Program-made: the position numbers and the translations under genes
From: Dasytiphilus stammeri_D
GTDB taxonomy: Bacteria; Pseudomonadota; Gammaproteobacteria; Enterobacterales; Enterobacteriaceae
NCBI GenBank assembly: GCA_041941745.1
Contig: CP145885.1
Location: 124,001 to 188,000, forward strand
Length of the DNA stretch: 64,000 nucleotides
Reading direction: 5' to 3'
Part shown: piece after piece, positions 52,138 through 61,891 of the stretch
How positions within the stretch are numbered: the first letter of the stretch is position 1
How the letters are laid out: each line of letters opens with the position of its first letter
Notes under the pieces: model-generated
Database searches by the model: none
What the model saw: the letters and a program-made list of their open reading frames with translations, nothing else
Told to the model about the DNA's origin: nothing

Positions 52138-52803
52138 TTATAATAAAAAATAACGTGCTAATATTGCAGCAGTAAAGTTTTTCTTTAGATAAAATCCTCT
52201 AGTATTAATTTTTTGTTTAGTATTTCTATAATTTGATTTAGGACGAATTTGTAAAAATTCACCATAACGTGCTGTTATATGAGATGGATTACTACATACA
52301 ACTAAATCCATTAACTCTTCCCAGTCTTGATGTAATGCTTTTTCTTCTTGTACACTAGGGCTCCATAAAAAAGGGGTACCTACTCTTCTTAAAGCTAGTG
52401 GTGTTTTTTTATCTCCTTCTATTGGCATCCATAGAACTCTTGAGAGTTTATTACGCACATAACAATTATTCCATGTAACACCAATATTTTTAGTAGGGGA
52501 TAGTGTACATATAAATGTTGTTTCTAATGGATTTCCTTGTTTATCTATAGGTATAGTTTTTAGTTCTATACCTATTTTAAAAAAGTCCTGTTCAGGTTTA
52601 TTTTTTGCATATGCACCTAAAATTTTTTCCATTAACAAACCAATCCAACCTTTATCATATTTTAAATTAGTAGGAATATTTGTGTGAGTTAGTAAAGTTA
52701 ATTCACCTAATGTATAACCAGCAATTGATTCTGCACGTTTTAATAAAGTAGGTTCATTACTAGGAGGCGAAATAAAAGAATCATGATGATTACTAAATAA
52801 CAT
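52138..52803 (-). CDS. mutH: DNA mismatch repair endonuclease MutH
   Basis: MutH nicks the unmethylated strand at hemimethylated GATC when activated by MutL. From ATG 52803 it has 221 residues (E. coli 229). An open extension of 20 codons upstream has no family counterpart, so I chose the internal ATG, which aligns with E. coli ahead of the ISPPSNE segment. The catalytic Asp-Glu-Lys set is in KPEQDFFKIGIELKTIP. The DNA-binding C-terminus with RGFYLKKNFTAAILARYFL is complete. Confidence 0.95.
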   Translation of the reverse strand: MLFSNHHDSFISPPSNEPTLLKRAESIAGYTLGELTLLTHTNIPTNLKYDKGWIGLLMEKILGAYAKNKPEQDFFKIGIELKTIPIDKQGNPLETTFICTLSPTKNIGVTWNNCYVRNKLSRVLWMPIEGDKKTPLALRRVGTPFLWSPSVQEEKALHQDWEELMDLVVCSNPSHITARYGEFLQIRPKSNYRNTKQKINTRGFYLKKNFTAAILARYFLL

Positions 52804-53094
52804 AAAGTATAATAACCTGTATGGATAAATATAGTATTTTATTTTTAATATTTTTAATTCCATTACGATTAATACTAATTATTATAATGGCTATAAAAAA
52901 TAGCAATAATTAATATACCATAAATATATATTATTTTATTTTGTAAAAAGTATTTTATTGAAAATAAATAATCTCTTATTTTTGTATCAACAAAAATAAA
53001 TCAAGATTTATTTTAAATAATAACTTTATTGTATTTAAATTTTAAACAAAGTAAAATAATAATTTTTGCTAGTTATGAACTAACTGGAGAAATA

Positions 53095-54966
53095 ATGAAT
53101 ATTATAGGAAAATTTATAGTTAATTTTTTAAAAAATATTTGGCAGATATTACATTTTATTAGAGAATTGATTATAAATATTTTTGTTATTTTTACATTAG
53201 TTATAATAATAAATATTTGGTTTATTACACATGATACACAAAGCATAACAACAATTCCTCCCCATTCTGCATTAATTTTGAATATAAATGGAGTAGTAGA
53301 TAATACTCCCCCACCAAATAGAGATAATGTAAATCATTTTTTTCAAAAATTTTTATATAAAAAATTTTTCATACAAAAAAATTGCTTATTTAACATTGTT
53401 GAAGCAATTAAGCAAGCGATGAATGATGATTACATAAAGGGTATAATACTAGATTTAAACAACTTAGAAGGAACGACTCAACCATCATTAAGTTATATTG
53501 GAAAAGCACTTAAAGATTTTCGTAAAAGTGGGAAACCAATTTATTCTATTAGTGATAATTACACTCAAGATGAATATTATCTTGCAAGTTATGCAAATCG
53601 AATTTTTTTATCTCCTCAAGGAGATGTAGATTTACATGGATTTGCTGTTCACCAATTATATTATAAATCTATGTTAGATCATCTGCAAATAAATAGACAT
53701 ATTTTTAGAGTAGGTAAGTATAAATCAGCTATTGAACCTATGATACGTAATAATATGTCATACTTTGCTCGTCAAAATAATAAACGTTGGATAAACCAAT
53801 TTTGGCAAATATATTTAACTACAGTAGCAAGTAATAGGAAAATTCCAGTAAAACAACTTTTTCCTGACATTCAGGAAATGATTATAAAAATGGCAAAAGT
53901 AGGTGGTGATACAGCACATTATGCTTATGAAAATAAATTAGTTGACGAATTAATTTCTAGAACAAATTTTGAAAAAAAAATGATAAAAGAATTTGGATGG
54001 AATGAAGATAAAAAAGATTTTAATTCTATTAGTATTTATGATTATCCATTAAAAAGTAATTTTTTTATAAAAAACGATAAAAATGATAATCTTGATCAAA
54101 TTGATAATATTGCGGTGTTATTTATTAATGGATTGATTAGTGATAATAAAAATATAGATGAAAGTTACCTCTCTACTTTGAGAAACATTCATTATGTACT
54201 TCTAAATCCTAAAATTAAAGCTCTTATTCTCTATATAGATAGTCCGGGGGGAAGTGCGAGATCTTCAGAATTAATACGTGAAGAATTATTAGCTGTACAG
54301 GAAGCAGGAAAACCTGTTGTAGTTTCAATGGGAGGAACCGCTGCATCTGGAGGTTATTTAATAGCAACTTCAGCAAATTATATTTTTGCTAATCCTAATA
54401 CTTTAACTGGTTCAATAGGAATTTTTGGTGTAATAAATACATTAGAAAAAATGCTTGCTAAACTAGGTATATATAATGATGGAATAGCTACTTCTACATT
54501 ATCAAATATATCTATATCACAAAATATACCATTTCAATTGGAAAAATTGATACAATTAATAATTAAAAATGGCTATAATAAATTTATTAATATTGTAGCA
54601 AAATCCCGTCATCGTACTTTTGAAGAAATTGATAAAATTGCTCAAGGTCAAGTTTGGTCAGGATTAGATGCAAAAAAAATAGGATTAATTGATCAAATAG
54701 GAGATTTTGATGACGCCATTATTAAAACAGCAGAAATAGCGAAATTAAATAAATGGAAAGTGGTATGGCTTAATAATCAACCTTCAATAATGAACCAAAT
54801 AATTAATTCAATAGTATTTACACAACTTAAAATATATCTAAATTCATTGAAAACCTATCTGCAAAACAATTATGATATAAAAAATAATATAATGAGTGAT
54901 TTTTTTAATCAAAATTATAAAAATATTTATGCTGAATGTCTTCAATGTGATAAACATATAAAATAA
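53095..54966 (+). CDS. sppA: Signal peptide peptidase SppA (protease IV)
   Basis: SppA is an inner-membrane serine protease that degrades cleaved signal peptides. It has 623 residues from ATG 53095 (E. coli 618), with TGGAGA upstream; a longer in-frame extension lacks homology. One N-terminal TM is followed by two tandem SppA domains. The catalytic Lys is in VGKYKSAIEP and the Ser is in MGGTAASGGYL, matching E. coli K209 and S409. The C-terminus has CLQCDK, near E. coli CLTCAN. In E. coli it lies near gapA, and here they are adjacent. Confidence 0.96.
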   Translation: MNIIGKFIVNFLKNIWQILHFIRELIINIFVIFTLVIIINIWFITHDTQSITTIPPHSALILNINGVVDNTPPPNRDNVNHFFQKFLYKKFFIQKNCLFNIVEAIKQAMNDDYIKGIILDLNNLEGTTQPSLSYIGKALKDFRKSGKPIYSISDNYTQDEYYLASYANRIFLSPQGDVDLHGFAVHQLYYKSMLDHLQINRHIFRVGKYKSAIEPMIRNNMSYFARQNNKRWINQFWQIYLTTVASNRKIPVKQLFPDIQEMIIKMAKVGGDTAHYAYENKLVDELISRTNFEKKMIKEFGWNEDKKDFNSISIYDYPLKSNFFIKNDKNDNLDQIDNIAVLFINGLISDNKNIDESYLSTLRNIHYVLLNPKIKALILYIDSPGGSARSSELIREELLAVQEAGKPVVVSMGGTAASGGYLIATSANYIFANPNTLTGSIGIFGVINTLEKMLAKLGIYNDGIATSTLSNISISQNIPFQLEKLIQLIIKNGYNKFINIVAKSRHRTFEEIDKIAQGQVWSGLDAKKIGLIDQIGDFDDAIIKTAEIAKLNKWKVVWLNNQPSIMNQIINSIVFTQLKIYLNSLKTYLQNNYDIKNNIMSDFFNQNYKNIYAECLQCDKHIK

Positions 54967-55036
54967 AAATAATCTTTTTAAGTAATGCTTTAAAAGCAAT
55001 AAATGTTATTTTATAAAAAAAATATTTTGTATTTTA

Positions 55037-55059
55037 ATATCTATTAAAACAATAGATAT
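55037..55059 (+). repeat. Perfect 9-bp hairpin between sppA and gapA
   Basis: ATATCTATT (55037-55045) pairs with AATAGATAT (55051-55059) around AAAAC. It lies 71 bases after sppA and 82 before gapA. It could be an sppA terminator without a T-tract or a gapA leader element. Confidence 0.45.
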
Positions 55060-55141
55060 CTAAATTAGTAATTTTTATAAGCATAACTATCCAACTACAT
55101 TTAAATGCAATTAATTATTTACATAAATAAAATAATATTTT

Positions 55142-56149
55142 ATGACTATAAAAATAGGTATTAACGGTTTTGGCCGTATTGGGCGTATTTTATTCAGAGA
55201 AGCACAAAAACGTAAAAATATTACAATAATTGCAATTAATGATTTATTAAATACAGATTATTTAGCATATATGTTGAAATATGATTCAACTCATGGTGTA
55301 TTCTCTGGGACTGTAGAAGTTATAAATAATACTTTAATAAAAGTTAATGGAAAAAATATACATATTACATCAGAACATAATCTAGAAAAACTTAGATGGG
55401 ATAACTTAGATGTTGTAATTGAATCAACTGGTAAATTTTTAAATAAACAAGCTGCTTATAAGCATATTATAGCAGGAGCTAAAAGAGTAATAATTACTGG
55501 ACCTCCTCATGACAATATTCCAATGTTTGTTATGGGAGTTAATCATAACAATTATGTTGGAGAAAATATAATTTCTAATGCTTCTTGCACTACTAATTGT
55601 ATAGCACCTTTAGCACAAATAATTAACCAAAATTTTGGTATTATAGAAGGGCTAATGACAACAATACATGCAACTACAGCAACACAAAAAACGGTTGATA
55701 GTGTATCGTATAAAGCCTGGAGAGAAGGTAGGGGGAGTTTACAAAATATAATTCCCACTTCTACAGGAGCAGCAGAAGCAGTTGGCAAAATTATTCCCGA
55801 ATTAAATGGAAAATTAACTGGAATGGCTTTTCGCGTTCCCGTACCTAATGTATCAGTAGTAGATTTAACTATAAGATTAAAAAAATCTGTAATTTACAAA
55901 GATATTTGTCAAACAATTAAAGAAGCTACAGAAGGCCCCATGAAAAATATTATGGGGTACACTGAAGATACAGTAGTATCTAGTGATTTTAATGGAAATA
56001 TCTTAACTTCAATTTTTGATGCAAAAGCAGGATTAGCATTAAACAATAGATTTATGAAATTAATTTGTTGGTATGATAATGAAACAGGATATTCCAATAA
56101 AATTTTAGATTTAGTAACACATATAATGACAGTAACTTTAATTTCTTAG
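55142..56149 (+). CDS. gapA: Glyceraldehyde-3-phosphate dehydrogenase A
   Basis: GapA oxidises glyceraldehyde-3-phosphate to 1,3-bisphosphoglycerate, which Pgk then uses. It has 335 residues (E. coli 331). The NAD-binding GINGFGRIGR is at the N-terminus and the catalytic Cys is in SNASCTTNC. The HATTATQKTVD, SSTGAA-type (PTSTGAAEAVGK) and WYDNETGYSNK segments are complete. It is convergent with valS, 42 bases apart. Confidence 0.98.
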   Translation: MTIKIGINGFGRIGRILFREAQKRKNITIIAINDLLNTDYLAYMLKYDSTHGVFSGTVEVINNTLIKVNGKNIHITSEHNLEKLRWDNLDVVIESTGKFLNKQAAYKHIIAGAKRVIITGPPHDNIPMFVMGVNHNNYVGENIISNASCTTNCIAPLAQIINQNFGIIEGLMTTIHATTATQKTVDSVSYKAWREGRGSLQNIIPTSTGAAEAVGKIIPELNGKLTGMAFRVPVPNVSVVDLTIRLKKSVIYKDICQTIKEATEGPMKNIMGYTEDTVVSSDFNGNILTSIFDAKAGLALNNRFMKLICWYDNETGYSNKILDLVTHIMTVTLIS

Positions 56150-56191
56150 TAATTTTTGTAAATATATTAACTAAAAAAATTTATCTTAAAT

Positions 56192-59083
56192 TTAAGAATT
56201 AATATTTCTTATTAAATTAATAAGTATCTTTTTTTGTTGTAAATAAAGGGTTAATCTTTCTTTATATTGAATAATAACTGATTTAGGGGCTTTATAAAAA
56301 AAAGACTTTTCAGATAGTTTTTTTTCTAATTTTTCAATTTTAATTGATAATTTTGTAAGTTCTTTATTTAATCGATATTGTTCCAATTCTTTGTTTATCA
56401 TTCCCTTTAAGGAAATAATTATTTCTGCTCCAGTAATTAATTGAGTAGCTAATTTTTCATTCTTATGAAATAAATTTTTACTGGATATAAATGTAATACT
56501 TTCTAATTGTACTAACGATTTCAATAGAGTTTTATGGTTATTAATAATAAGCATTATTTTATTGTTATTTTTATCATCAATTAATAACAACCATAACTTT
56601 AATGGTTTATGAATAATATTCATTTTAGCACGAAAATTACGTATTGCAGTAACAAATTCTTTTATCCAATTCATGTCTTCTATAACTTGATTATTTTCAA
56701 GTAAAAAATCATATTTTGGTGTAGATTGAAGCATGATAGTTTTAGTTTGCATATTATTAGGAAATTTTAATAAAATAAGACGTTGCCAAAGATTTTCTGT
56801 AATAAATGGTATTATGGGATGTGCAAGCCGTAATAATGATTCAAAAACGTCAATCATAGTATTGCGCACTCCTCTTATTAATGCTCCGGAAAAACCAGTA
56901 TTATTAATAATAATTTTGCAAAATTCCAAATACCAATCACAAAAGTGATGCCATGTAAATTCATAAATAACATTATATGCAATATCTAATCGATAATTTT
57001 CTAATGCTTTATGATAATCTTTAACTAAATTATTAAACATAGCCTTTATCCACTTATCAGCTATAGATAACTCAAGATTATTAGTAGTGGTATCATATCC
57101 ATGACCTTCTTTTTCAACATTTAATAACACAAATCTACAAGCATTCCACAATTTATTACAAAAATTACGAGAATGTTCTATTTTTTTCATATTTAAATGA
57201 ATATTGCGATTATTAGAAGCTAATGATGTGAGAGTCAATCTTAAAGCATCAGCCCCATAGGGCATTATGCCATTAGGAAATTTTTTTTTAGTAATATTGT
57301 ATATATAATTATTTTTAGAATTAATCAGATTATCTTCAGTACGTTTTTTCAACAAATCTTCTAATGAGATACCATCAATAATATCAATGGGATCAATAAT
57401 ATTACCTTTTGATTTAGACATTTTATGGCCCTCTTCATCTCTAATAAGCCCAGTTAGATAGATATTTTGAAAAGGAATTTGTGCATTATTTTTTTCATCT
57501 TTAATGAAATGCATAGTTAACATAATCATACGGGCTATCCAAAAAAAAATGATATCAAAACCGCTAACTATTACTTTAGTCGGATGAAAAATGTGCAAAT
57601 CTTTATTTTTATCTGGCCATCCAAGTGACGCAAAAGTCCACAAACTAGATGAAAACCATGTATCTAGGACATCGTTATCTTGATGTAAGACTACTTTTAC
57701 ATCTAAATTATTATTAATACGAATTTCTTTTTCATTTCTCCCAACATAAATATTTGCTTCATTATCATACCAGGCAGGAATACGGTGACCCCACCATAAT
57801 TGACGAGATATACACCAATCTTCAATATGATTCATCCAAGATAAATACATATTTTCATAATCTTTATGTAAAAATTTTATTTGACCTGTCTTAACTGCAG
57901 TGAGTGCTTGATCGGCAAGAAGTTGAGTACGCATATACCATTGATTAGTAATCATTGGTTCAATGATAACACCACTACGATTACAATATGGTATTACTAT
58001 AGTATAAGGTTTTATAGCTTCTAACATATTTAATGTCTCAAGCTGAGAAATTATTTTTCTTCTAGCAACAGAAATATTTAAATTATGAAATTGTGTAGGT
58101 ATTTTTGTTGAATAGATATTTGTTGGTTGTCCTTCAAAATTTAAAATTTCTGTTGATGTTCTAATAGTTCCATTAACATTAAAAATATTAATTAGTGGTA
58201 ATTTATGACGTTGTCCTATTTCATAATCTTTAAAATCATGAGCAGGAGTAATTTTCATACAACCTGTACCTTGATTCATATCAATCTGCTTATCAGCAAT
58301 AATAGGAATACATCGTTTTACAAATGGAACATGCACAAATTTACCAACTAAGTCTTTATAACGAGTATCGTACGGATTTACAGCTATACCTGAATCTCCC
58401 AATAGAGTTTCAGGTCTTGTAGTAGCAACTACCAAATAATTTTTACCTTTATTAGTTTTAATATTATTAGTGAGTAAATACCTAATAAACCACATGAATC
58501 CATTATGCTTACGATGATCAACTTCTAAATCTGAAACTGCAGAACATAATATAGGATCCCAGTTTACTAATCTTTTACCACGATAAATTAATCCTTCTTT
58601 ATATAACTGTACAAAGACTTCTATAACAGCCTTTGAAAAACCTTCATCCATGGTAAAACGTTCTCTACTCCAATCAGCTGAACATCCTAATCGTTTCATT
58701 TGCTTTTTAATAATTTTACATGATTCTTTTTTCCATAAAAAAACATGTTTAATAAATGCTTCACGACCGATATCATTTAAATTGATGTTTTTTTTAAGAG
58801 CTAATTCTCGTTCTACTATTATTTGTGTTGCAATACCTGCATGATCAGTGCCGACTTGCCATAATGTATTCTTACCCTGCATACGATAATATCGTATTAA
58901 TGTATCAATTATTGTGTATTGAAAAGCATGACCAATGTGTAAAGTACCAGTAATATTTGGGGGAGGAATCATAATACAAAAACTTTCTTTACTAAGATCT
59001 CCATGAGGTTGGAAACATCCTATTTTTTCCCATTGTTCATAAATTTGTTGTTCTATGTATTTTGGATTATATTTTTTATGCAT
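56192..59083 (-). CDS. valS: Valyl-tRNA synthetase
   Basis: ValS charges tRNA-Val and edits threonine. It has 963 residues (E. coli 951). The HIGH motif lies in PPPNITGTLHIGHAFQ, the editing domain has TTRPETLLGDSGIAV, and KMSKS is in GHKMSKSKGN. The C-terminal coiled-coil arm (LEQYRLNKELTKLSIKIEKLEKKLSEKSFF) is intact. ATG 59083 matches the family. holC, upstream in E. coli, is not recognisable here. Confidence 0.98.
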   Translation of the reverse strand: MHKKYNPKYIEQQIYEQWEKIGCFQPHGDLSKESFCIMIPPPNITGTLHIGHAFQYTIIDTLIRYYRMQGKNTLWQVGTDHAGIATQIIVERELALKKNINLNDIGREAFIKHVFLWKKESCKIIKKQMKRLGCSADWSRERFTMDEGFSKAVIEVFVQLYKEGLIYRGKRLVNWDPILCSAVSDLEVDHRKHNGFMWFIRYLLTNNIKTNKGKNYLVVATTRPETLLGDSGIAVNPYDTRYKDLVGKFVHVPFVKRCIPIIADKQIDMNQGTGCMKITPAHDFKDYEIGQRHKLPLINIFNVNGTIRTSTEILNFEGQPTNIYSTKIPTQFHNLNISVARRKIISQLETLNMLEAIKPYTIVIPYCNRSGVIIEPMITNQWYMRTQLLADQALTAVKTGQIKFLHKDYENMYLSWMNHIEDWCISRQLWWGHRIPAWYDNEANIYVGRNEKEIRINNNLDVKVVLHQDNDVLDTWFSSSLWTFASLGWPDKNKDLHIFHPTKVIVSGFDIIFFWIARMIMLTMHFIKDEKNNAQIPFQNIYLTGLIRDEEGHKMSKSKGNIIDPIDIIDGISLEDLLKKRTEDNLINSKNNYIYNITKKKFPNGIMPYGADALRLTLTSLASNNRNIHLNMKKIEHSRNFCNKLWNACRFVLLNVEKEGHGYDTTTNNLELSIADKWIKAMFNNLVKDYHKALENYRLDIAYNVIYEFTWHHFCDWYLEFCKIIINNTGFSGALIRGVRNTMIDVFESLLRLAHPIIPFITENLWQRLILLKFPNNMQTKTIMLQSTPKYDFLLENNQVIEDMNWIKEFVTAIRNFRAKMNIIHKPLKLWLLLIDDKNNNKIMLIINNHKTLLKSLVQLESITFISSKNLFHKNEKLATQLITGAEIIISLKGMINKELEQYRLNKELTKLSIKIEKLEKKLSEKSFFYKAPKSVIIQYKERLTLYLQQKKILINLIRNINS

Positions 59084-59660
59084 TTTCTCGGATTAATTAA
59101 TAATTAAATATTAGTTAATAACTTGTTTTTTACTAATTTCAAATTACTAATTGATATATATATCATAATTTAGATGAAAACTACACACTATCTATGATAG
59201 TATGAGATGTTTTTTATAGTATAAAAATGAGTTATTCTTCTACATATATTAACACATCAAATAATATCCTTATTTATATTCAGCAAAATAATTTCAATTC
59301 CATTATTCAATTTTTTTTATTTAATCTGGAATTAAATATGTTTTTTATGAGAGAAAAATTTTTCTTCATATCTATAAATGATAGAAATCAATTATTTTCA
59401 AATGTAAAAAAAATAGAATTAATATTCTACCAATAAGATAATGATTTAGGATCATTGTTTATCCATTTGATAGATTTCCTCCAAGTTATAATAAATATTT
59501 TTTTATAATTTAAATTATTAATCAGGAGTAAGTAATTAATAATCTTCTATTCATATGATAATTAATTTAATTAAATTTAAATACATAATTATATTTATTA
59601 ATTTTTATTTGATATAAATACAAATTTATGGAATAATTTATTTAAGGGCCTTTCTCTAAA
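59084..59660. other. Longest non-coding stretch, between valS and tRNA-Leu
   Basis: These 577 A/T-rich bases carry no gene I can recognise. There is a 14-base palindrome at 59152-59165 and a six-base hairpin with a three-base loop at 59187-59201. An open frame of 69 codons at 59227-59436 has no ribosome site or family likeness. By synteny with E. coli, an eroded holC could once have occupied the valS side, but I could not find its motifs. Confidence 0.65.
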
Positions 59661-59745
59661 GCCGAAGTGGCGGAAATGGTAGACGCAGTTGACTCAAAAT
59701 CAACCATCATAATAAGATATGCCGGTTCAAATCCGGCCTTCGGTA
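59661..59745 (+). tRNA. leuX: tRNA-Leu (anticodon CAA), CCA not encoded
   Basis: This closely resembles E. coli leuX. The anticodon stem is GTTGA/TCAAC with loop CTCAAAA (anticodon 59695-59697), and the T arm is GCCGG/CCGGC. The acceptor GCCGAAG pairs with CTTCGGT, so the first pair is G-U instead of G-C. The long variable arm is A/T-rich and weakly paired. After discriminator A the genome reads GTA, so CCA must be added by nucleotidyltransferase. It reads UUG codons. Confidence 0.93.
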
Positions 59746-59777
59746 GTACTACTATAGTACCTTTTTATTATTTATTG

Positions 59778-59850
59778 TGGCCCCTGCAGGATTTGAACCT
59801 GCGACCAAGCGATTATGAGTCGCCTGCTCTAACCTCTGAGCTAAAGGGCC
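59778..59850 (-). tRNA. ileX: tRNA-Ile2 (anticodon CAU, lysidine type), CCA not encoded
   Basis: On the minus strand the sequence begins GGCCCTTTAGCTCAGAGG and closely matches E. coli ileX rather than a methionine tRNA. The anticodon CAT (complement of 59815-59817) must be converted to lysidine by TilS to read AUA. The acceptor arm GGCCCTT/AGGGGCC contains one U-G pair. After discriminator A the genome reads CAA, so CCA is added post-transcriptionally. It lies just beyond rpoD, as in E. coli. Confidence 0.93.
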
Positions 59851-59866
59851 TTTTTATTTATTCTAT

Positions 59867-61705
59867 TCAGTCATCAAGGAAACTACGTAATAATTCAGAC
59901 CTACTAGGATGACGAAGTTTACGTAAAGCTTTTGCTTCTATTTGACGAATACGTTCACGTGTTACATCAAATTGTTTACCTACTTCTTCTAACGTATGAT
60001 CAGTATTCATATCGATTCCAAATCGCATACGTAACACTTTAGCTTCACGTGGTGTTAAGCCCTCCAGTACTTCGTGTGTAGCAGATTTAAGACTTTCAGT
60101 AGTAGCTGAATCTAAAGGCATTTCTAATGTAGAATCTTCAATAAAATCACTTAAATGTAAATCCTCATCTTCCCCAATTGGAGTTTCCATAGATATTGGT
60201 TCTTTAGCTATTTTTAATATTTTACGAATTTTCTCTTCTGACATACACATACGTTCAGCTAATTCTTCAGGTGTTGCTTCACGTCCTATTTTTTGTAATA
60301 TCTCACGAGAAATACGATTTAATTTATTAATAGTTTCAATCATATGTACTGGAATACGAATTGTACGCGCTTGATCAGCAATAGAACGAGTTATAGCTTG
60401 ACGAATCCACCAAGTAGCATATGTAGAAAATTTATATCCACGTCGATACTCAAATTTATCAACTGCTTTCATTAGTCCAATGTTACCTTCTTGAATTAAA
60501 TCAAGAAACTGTAAGCCACGGTTAGTATATTTTTTAGCTATAGAAATAACGAGACGCAAATTAGCCTCTATCATTTCTTTTTTTGCTCGACGTGCTTTAA
60601 CTTCTCCTAAAGTTATACGACGATTTATATCTTTAATCTTTTTAATAGTTAGTCCAGTTTCTTCTTCAATTTGGGACAATTTTTGTAACCGAAGTAATAT
60701 ATAGTCAGTAACTGTTTCTAAATTTTTACTCCATGGTTGATTCATTGTTAATGCATTTTTAAGCCAAAATTCACTAGTTTCATTTCCGGTAAATAATGTT
60801 AAAAATACTTTTTTTGGCATCTTACACTGCTCAACACATAATCTAATAATTAGACGTTCCTGCATACGTATCCGGTTAATCATAGAACGCATATGCTGAA
60901 CTAAGTAATTAAATTGTTTAGGTACTAAACGAAATTGTTTAAAGATTTTTGATAATTTTCTTATTTCTATAACAGACTCATGATGAGTACGACCTTTTAT
61001 TTTAATAATTGATCTAGTTTTTTCATACTGCAGGCGCAAGGCAGTAAATTTTTTTTGAGCATAAATTGGATTTATGCAATTTTCTTCTTCATTGATTTCA
61101 TCAAGTTCTTCTTCATGAGACAATTCAGTACCTAAATCTGTTTGGATGGAAATATTGCTTTCCTGAGTGGGATAAGAATTAATATTGGGATCAATAAACC
61201 CAGTAATAAGCGTAGATAAACGTGCTGTAGTAGAATTTTTTACCAATATTTCATATTGGTCTAAAAGATAGGTAATAGCTTCGGGATATTCAGCTACCGA
61301 ACATTGTACTTGATTAATACCATCTTCAATACGCTTAGCAATATCTACTTCGCCTTCACGTGTAAGTAATTCTACTGTGCCCATTTCACGCATATAGATC
61401 CGTATTGGATCAGTAGTACGCCCTAATTCATTATCTACATTAGATAAGACTTGAACTGTTGCTTCAGTAATATCTTCATCTGTTGTATTATTAATATTTT
61501 CATTTAACATTAAATCATCTGCATCAGGTGCTTCTTCCATAACAGGAACCCCCACAGTATTGATCATGTGAATAACATCATCAATATGTCCTGGGTTAAT
61601 AATGTCATCAGGTAAATGATCATTAACTTCTGCGAAGGTTAAATAACCTTGTTCCTTACCTTTAGTAACAAGACTTTTGAGTTGTGACTGGGGATTATGC
61701 TCCAT
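59867..61705 (-). CDS. rpoD: RNA polymerase primary sigma factor (sigma-70)
   Basis: This is the housekeeping sigma factor, with 612 residues from ATG 61705 (E. coli 613). The frame extends seven codons upstream, but the MEHNPQSQLKSLVTKGKEQG start matches E. coli, as do the bases before it. Region 1.1 is followed by 1.2 (TDPIRIYMREMGTVELLTREGE). The acidic non-conserved region is shorter than in E. coli. Regions 2 (AKKYTNRGLQFLDLIQEGNIG, YKFSTYATWWIRQAI), 3 and 4 (RERIRQIEAKALRKLRHPSR) follow. It ends the rpsU-dnaG-rpoD operon. Confidence 0.98.
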   Translation of the reverse strand: MEHNPQSQLKSLVTKGKEQGYLTFAEVNDHLPDDIINPGHIDDVIHMINTVGVPVMEEAPDADDLMLNENINNTTDEDITEATVQVLSNVDNELGRTTDPIRIYMREMGTVELLTREGEVDIAKRIEDGINQVQCSVAEYPEAITYLLDQYEILVKNSTTARLSTLITGFIDPNINSYPTQESNISIQTDLGTELSHEEELDEINEEENCINPIYAQKKFTALRLQYEKTRSIIKIKGRTHHESVIEIRKLSKIFKQFRLVPKQFNYLVQHMRSMINRIRMQERLIIRLCVEQCKMPKKVFLTLFTGNETSEFWLKNALTMNQPWSKNLETVTDYILLRLQKLSQIEEETGLTIKKIKDINRRITLGEVKARRAKKEMIEANLRLVISIAKKYTNRGLQFLDLIQEGNIGLMKAVDKFEYRRGYKFSTYATWWIRQAITRSIADQARTIRIPVHMIETINKLNRISREILQKIGREATPEELAERMCMSEEKIRKILKIAKEPISMETPIGEDEDLHLSDFIEDSTLEMPLDSATTESLKSATHEVLEGLTPREAKVLRMRFGIDMNTDHTLEEVGKQFDVTRERIRQIEAKALRKLRHPSRSELLRSFLDD

Positions 61706-61812
61706 AAGACGATATCCATAATTCATAAAATGAATAAAACATCAATGATTTATTCAAAATTTTATATATAAGATAAATGTTAACTCAACATAAGTAAATA
61801 AATCAAGTTAAC

Positions 61813-61827
61813 AGAGTTATAAACTCT
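61813..61827. repeat. Small hairpin in the dnaG-rpoD gap
   Basis: AGAGTT (61813-61818) pairs with AACTCT (61822-61827) over a three-base loop, within the gap between dnaG and rpoD. In E. coli this gap carries an RNA-processing site; a similar role here is only a guess. Confidence 0.3.
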
Positions 61828-61891
61828 ATTATTTTTTCATAATACCATATTATCATTATATTTTAATCTTACCAATACCTTAATTTAAAAA

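Noticed and set aside
52804..52863. N-terminal extension of MutH to an upstream ATG
   Set aside because: The extra 20 residues (Lys/Ile/Tyr-rich) have no family counterpart and no ribosome site is seen; the internal ATG at 52803 fits the E. coli start.
59227..59436. Open frame of 69 codons on the plus strand before tRNA-Leu
   Set aside because: It has no ribosome site, an A/T-driven residue composition rich in Phe, Ile and Asn, and no resemblance to a known family. A frame this long is expected by chance in such DNA.
59667..59912. Open frame covering both tRNA-Leu and tRNA-Ile2
   Set aside because: The segment is explained by two well-folded tRNAs and the rpoD end; the peptide is typical of translated tRNA sequence.
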